Assembly: GCA_020354085.1 (NCBI GenBank)
Contig: CP070641.1
Location: 332,444 to 340,568, forward strand
Source: Pseudomonadota bacterium
Lineage (GTDB): Bacteria; Pseudomonadota; Gammaproteobacteria; Acidiferrobacterales; Sulfurifustaceae
Direction: 5' to 3'
DNA: 8,125 nt
Numbering within the stretch: the stretch's first letter is position 1; each line of letters begins with the position of its first letter. The notes under the pieces were generated by a model, which did not search any database, was not told the DNA's origin, and saw only the letters and a program-made list of their open reading frames with translations. Of the stretch, positions 6,286 to 8,125 are shown piece after piece. The position numbers and the translations under genes were made by a program.

Positions 6286-7158
6286 TCACGGCAGTCGATA
6301 CAGAACGATTCGATCATTATAAGTATCGGCGATCCAGACGCGTCCGCCACGCGCCGCCACGCCCTCGGGTTTACGCAGCATTCCAGGGTCTTTGCCGGAG
6401 CGCCCGGTCCCGATGGTCCACAACAGCCGGTAGTCGCGGTCGAAAATCTTGACTTGGTGATTGTGCTCGTCGGCCACGTACAGTCGCCCGGCTTCATCGA
6501 AAGCCAGGTACTTAGGCTCGTTAAAGTCGAACGGCGAACCGGCCAAGACACGCACGGGCATCAGGTCCCGATCGACGACCACGATGCGGTTATTGCCCGG
6601 ATCAACAATATGCAGCAAACCGCGCGCGTCGATATCGATATCGTGCGGCCGCCGCAATCCCAGATCACGTCGCTCGGCGGCTACCTTGCCATCCACAAAT
6701 AACACGACGTTGTCGGCGCCGGCACTGGTCGCATAGACACGCTGCTCGCCGTCCGCAACCACCCCCTCGGGGCTGCGTAACCGGCCGGAAAGTGTCCCGG
6801 CAAGTTTCCCCTTGGTGCCGTCAATCGCGTAAATCGCGATCCGGTCGTTGCCGGTGTCAGCCACGAGCAATCGGCCACGAGCGTCGAGTGCAACGTCATG
6901 GGGATTGTCCAGCTCGCCGCGACCGATCTCACCCACCGTGGCGAGCGTGTCCGCGTCCAACACCTTAACGACGTCGTTGCCAATGTCGGCAACGTAGAGA
7001 TGCTTTCCGTCGACTGACAACACCACGTCGTGCGGGCGATCAAAGCTTGTCGCCGATGCACTAACGAAGACCGGGGCACCGGCGTGTGCACCAACGGCAA
7101 GCATCATCAAAATCGGCACTCCCGAGGCCCGGATTATCGAACACCATTGCTCACGCAT
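6286..7158 (-). CDS. Periplasmic NHL-repeat beta-propeller protein
   Basis: The 290-residue protein has a signal peptide (MREQWCSIIR start, hydrophobic VPILMMLAVG, cleavage after AHA at residue 26) followed by six NHL-type repeats. Each repeat starts with a P-H/E-D/G-V turn, at Pro42, 86, 130, 171, 215 and 264, about 44 residues apart. Each continues to a strand such as LYVADIGNDVVKV, LLVADTGNDRIAI, LHIVDPGNNRIVV or VWIADTYNDRIVL. Repeat three is degenerate (YATSAGADNVVLF). Six repeats fit a closed six-bladed propeller. NHL propellers usually bind protein, RNA or a small ligand, and some are enzymes. No catalytic residues can be assigned here. The ATG at 7158 has GGAG seven bases upstream and overlaps the end of the hydrogenase protease gene by eight bases, so translation is probably coupled. 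Its location in a hydrogenase string suggests a periplasmic scaffold or sensor, which is inference. Confidence 0.92.
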   Translation of the reverse strand: MREQWCSIIRASGVPILMMLAVGAHAGAPVFVSASATSFDRPHDVVLSVDGKHLYVADIGNDVVKVLDADTLATVGEIGRGELDNPHDVALDARGRLLVADTGNDRIAIYAIDGTKGKLAGTLSGRLRSPEGVVADGEQRVYATSAGADNVVLFVDGKVAAERRDLGLRRPHDIDIDARGLLHIVDPGNNRIVVVDRDLMPVRVLAGSPFDFNEPKYLAFDEAGRLYVADEHNHQVKIFDRDYRLLWTIGTGRSGKDPGMLRKPEGVAARGGRVWIADTYNDRIVLYRLP

Positions 7159-7615
7159 GGCTTATCTCCAGTCGCTTTTCGACTTCGTCGATGACTCGCG
7201 TGGCGGCACTCGCGGCTGCTTCCCGCTGACCGCCCTCGTCGTCAGTCAACTCCACGCCTATCACGGTCAGGGATCTTGGTGCGCTGCCTAATGCTTGCGC
7301 CAAAGCAAACGTCTCGGCCACTCCGAGCCCATGGGACGAGTACTGAGAAAAGATCGCGCGCAATTCGTCCGGGCGCACGCATCGAACCATGCCGGGTGCT
7401 GCGCCCGACAGCATGCCGTCCACCAATATCACCAAATCCGCACCCCGCCACTGCTCCATTAGCCCCGTACCTGGCCGGTCCAGAGTACTTAGCCGCACCT
7501 TTTCGCCCCAGCGGCGCACGACAGGCCGGCGCCGCAGCTCGTCGACTACGCGCCACCCGATCCTGTCCGCGCCGAATGGCGAGCCAATGCCGACTACATG
7601 GACCAACGCGTCCAT
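7151..7615 (-). CDS. [NiFe]-hydrogenase maturation endopeptidase (peptidase M52 / HyaD-HycI family)
   Basis: M52 proteases cut the C-terminal tail from the hydrogenase large subunit once nickel is in place. The 154-residue cytoplasmic protein starts VVGIGSPFGADRIGWRVVDEL, the family's N-terminal nickel-sensing motif. The metal-binding residues expected from E. coli HybD (Glu16, Asp62, His93) correspond to Asp17, Asp66 in LVILVDGM and His95 in SSHGLGVAETFALA. The end has LTVIGVELTD, also typical. The motif is one residue shorter than the usual GxGNPxxxDDGxG form, with a single Asp. The gene starts at ATG 7615 directly after the large-subunit stop (TAAATG). Its own ribosome site is poor, so it is likely translated by coupling. 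It ends inside the start of the propeller gene. Immediate adjacency to a large subunit with an uncut tail makes that protein its substrate. Confidence 0.95.
   Translation of the reverse strand: MDALVHVVGIGSPFGADRIGWRVVDELRRRPVVRRWGEKVRLSTLDRPGTGLMEQWRGADLVILVDGMLSGAAPGMVRCVRPDELRAIFSQYSSHGLGVAETFALAQALGSAPRSLTVIGVELTDDEGGQREAAASAATRVIDEVEKRLEISHA
7166..7169 (-). promoter_or_regulatory. Ribosome binding site of the NHL protein gene
   Basis: GGAG lies seven bases before the ATG at 7158 and inside the end of the hydrogenase protease gene. It confirms the overlapping start. Confidence 0.55.
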
Positions 7616-8125
7616 TTAGTTGCGTTGCACCCGCAGGTCAAGAAAATGCGTTGCGCAGGAGATGCAGGGATCGTAGTTGCGAATGACCATCTCGCAGCGC
7701 ATCCGCAACTCAGCGTCACTATGCTCAAGGCCGTACTCCTCAAGTGATAGCCTTAGGTCCTGCTCGATACGTGCCTGGTTCTGACTGGTCGGCGGCACGA
7801 TACGCGCCGTTTGAATGCGTCCCTGGCCGTCGATTTCATAGCGGTGCCATAGGAGTCCGCGCGGTGCCTCCGTCGCGCCGAAACCCACGCCGGGGCGCGC
7901 CACGACTTTCGTCTTCGAGGCCGCGGGTCGTTGATATGCCGCAAGCAATCGGTCAGCCTCATGTAGCGCCAGCAGAATCTCCGCCGCCCGTGCGACGATG
8001 CTGTGATACATGTTGCGCGTCGGAAATGAAATGCCCGTGGCGGCCAGCGCCTGCGCGACCCGATCAGGCAGACGATCCATATTAAGGTGCAGGCGCGCCA
8101 GTGGACCAACCAGATACGGCTTGTC
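7616..8125 (-). CDS. [NiFe]-hydrogenase large (catalytic) subunit, group 3 type, C-terminal part (partial at right edge)
   Basis: The frame is open from base 8125 leftward to TAA at 7616-7618, giving 169 residues. The in-frame ATG at 8080 is not the start, because the 15 codons before it read DKPYLVGPLARLHLN, a conserved internal motif of these subunits. Further on are GVGFGATEAPRGLLWHRYEID, IVPPTSQNQARIEQDLR and the nickel-binding DPCISCATH, with Cys154, Cys157 and His160 of the fragment. The two cysteines are Ni-Fe site ligands. A nine-residue tail, FLDLRVQRN, follows the His and should be removed by the neighbouring protease. The sequence style (ATEAPRG, PPTSQNQ, DPCxSCATH) fits cytoplasmic group 3 enzymes, and my best estimate is group 3b (NADP-linked, sulfhydrogenase type). 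Group 3d HoxH cannot be excluded. The small subunit and electron-transfer subunits should lie beyond the right edge. Confidence 0.96.
   Translation of the reverse strand, partial: DKPYLVGPLARLHLNMDRLPDRVAQALAATGISFPTRNMYHSIVARAAEILLALHEADRLLAAYQRPAASKTKVVARPGVGFGATEAPRGLLWHRYEIDGQGRIQTARIVPPTSQNQARIEQDLRLSLEEYGLEHSDAELRMRCEMVIRNYDPCISCATHFLDLRVQRN

Noticed and set aside
6217..6289. Longer cytochrome reading from GTG 6289, overlapping the propeller stop as GTGA
   Set aside because: The overlap looks like coupling, but it would put 24 basic residues before the signal peptide and it ignores the strong AAAGGAG before GTG 6217.
8036..8080. ATG 8080 as start of a small 154-residue protein
   Set aside because: The frame stays open to the window edge and the preceding codons encode the hydrogenase motif YLVGPLARLHLN.

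Overview
The window looks like chromosomal DNA from a GC-rich, free-living proteobacterium, most likely a gamma- or betaproteobacterium with autotrophic or redox-flexible metabolism. The reasons are the gene order xseB-ispA-dxs-folE2, the MEP isoprenoid pathway, a small monohaem cytochrome c and a cytoplasmic-type [NiFe]-hydrogenase. The species cannot be named from this sequence. I saw no insertion sequence, phage gene, CRISPR array, tRNA or rRNA.

Left part, + strand (1-4361): the C-terminal tail of a membrane protein enters from the left edge and ends at 198. A 145-base gap follows, with a possible promoter. Then come xseB (exonuclease VII small subunit), ispA (farnesyl diphosphate synthase), dxs (1-deoxy-D-xylulose 5-phosphate synthase) and folE2 (GTP cyclohydrolase IB). 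xseB, ispA and dxs are tightly packed. folE2 sits behind a 67-base spacer that holds a GC hairpin and an AT-rich dyad, so it may be partly independently expressed. Dxs makes the MEP-pathway precursor and IspA condenses the resulting C5 units into farnesyl diphosphate. FolE2 starts tetrahydrofolate synthesis.

Middle (4368-5817): a secreted or periplasmic retropepsin-like aspartic protease on the minus strand and a stand-alone class I glutamine amidotransferase on the plus strand are divergent. Their 5' ends are almost touching or overlapping, depending on the true protease start.

Right part, minus strand (5825-8125, read right to left): the C-terminal 169 residues of a group 3-type [NiFe]-hydrogenase large subunit enter from the right edge. 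They are followed by its likely maturation endopeptidase (TAAATG junction, no gap), a periplasmic six-repeat NHL beta-propeller (8-base overlap) and a small secreted c-type cytochrome (68-base gap). This hydrogenase-protease-propeller-cytochrome string is the most interesting part of the window. It couples a normally cytoplasmic hydrogenase to two exported proteins, and the cytochrome domain has no methionine to act as sixth haem ligand.
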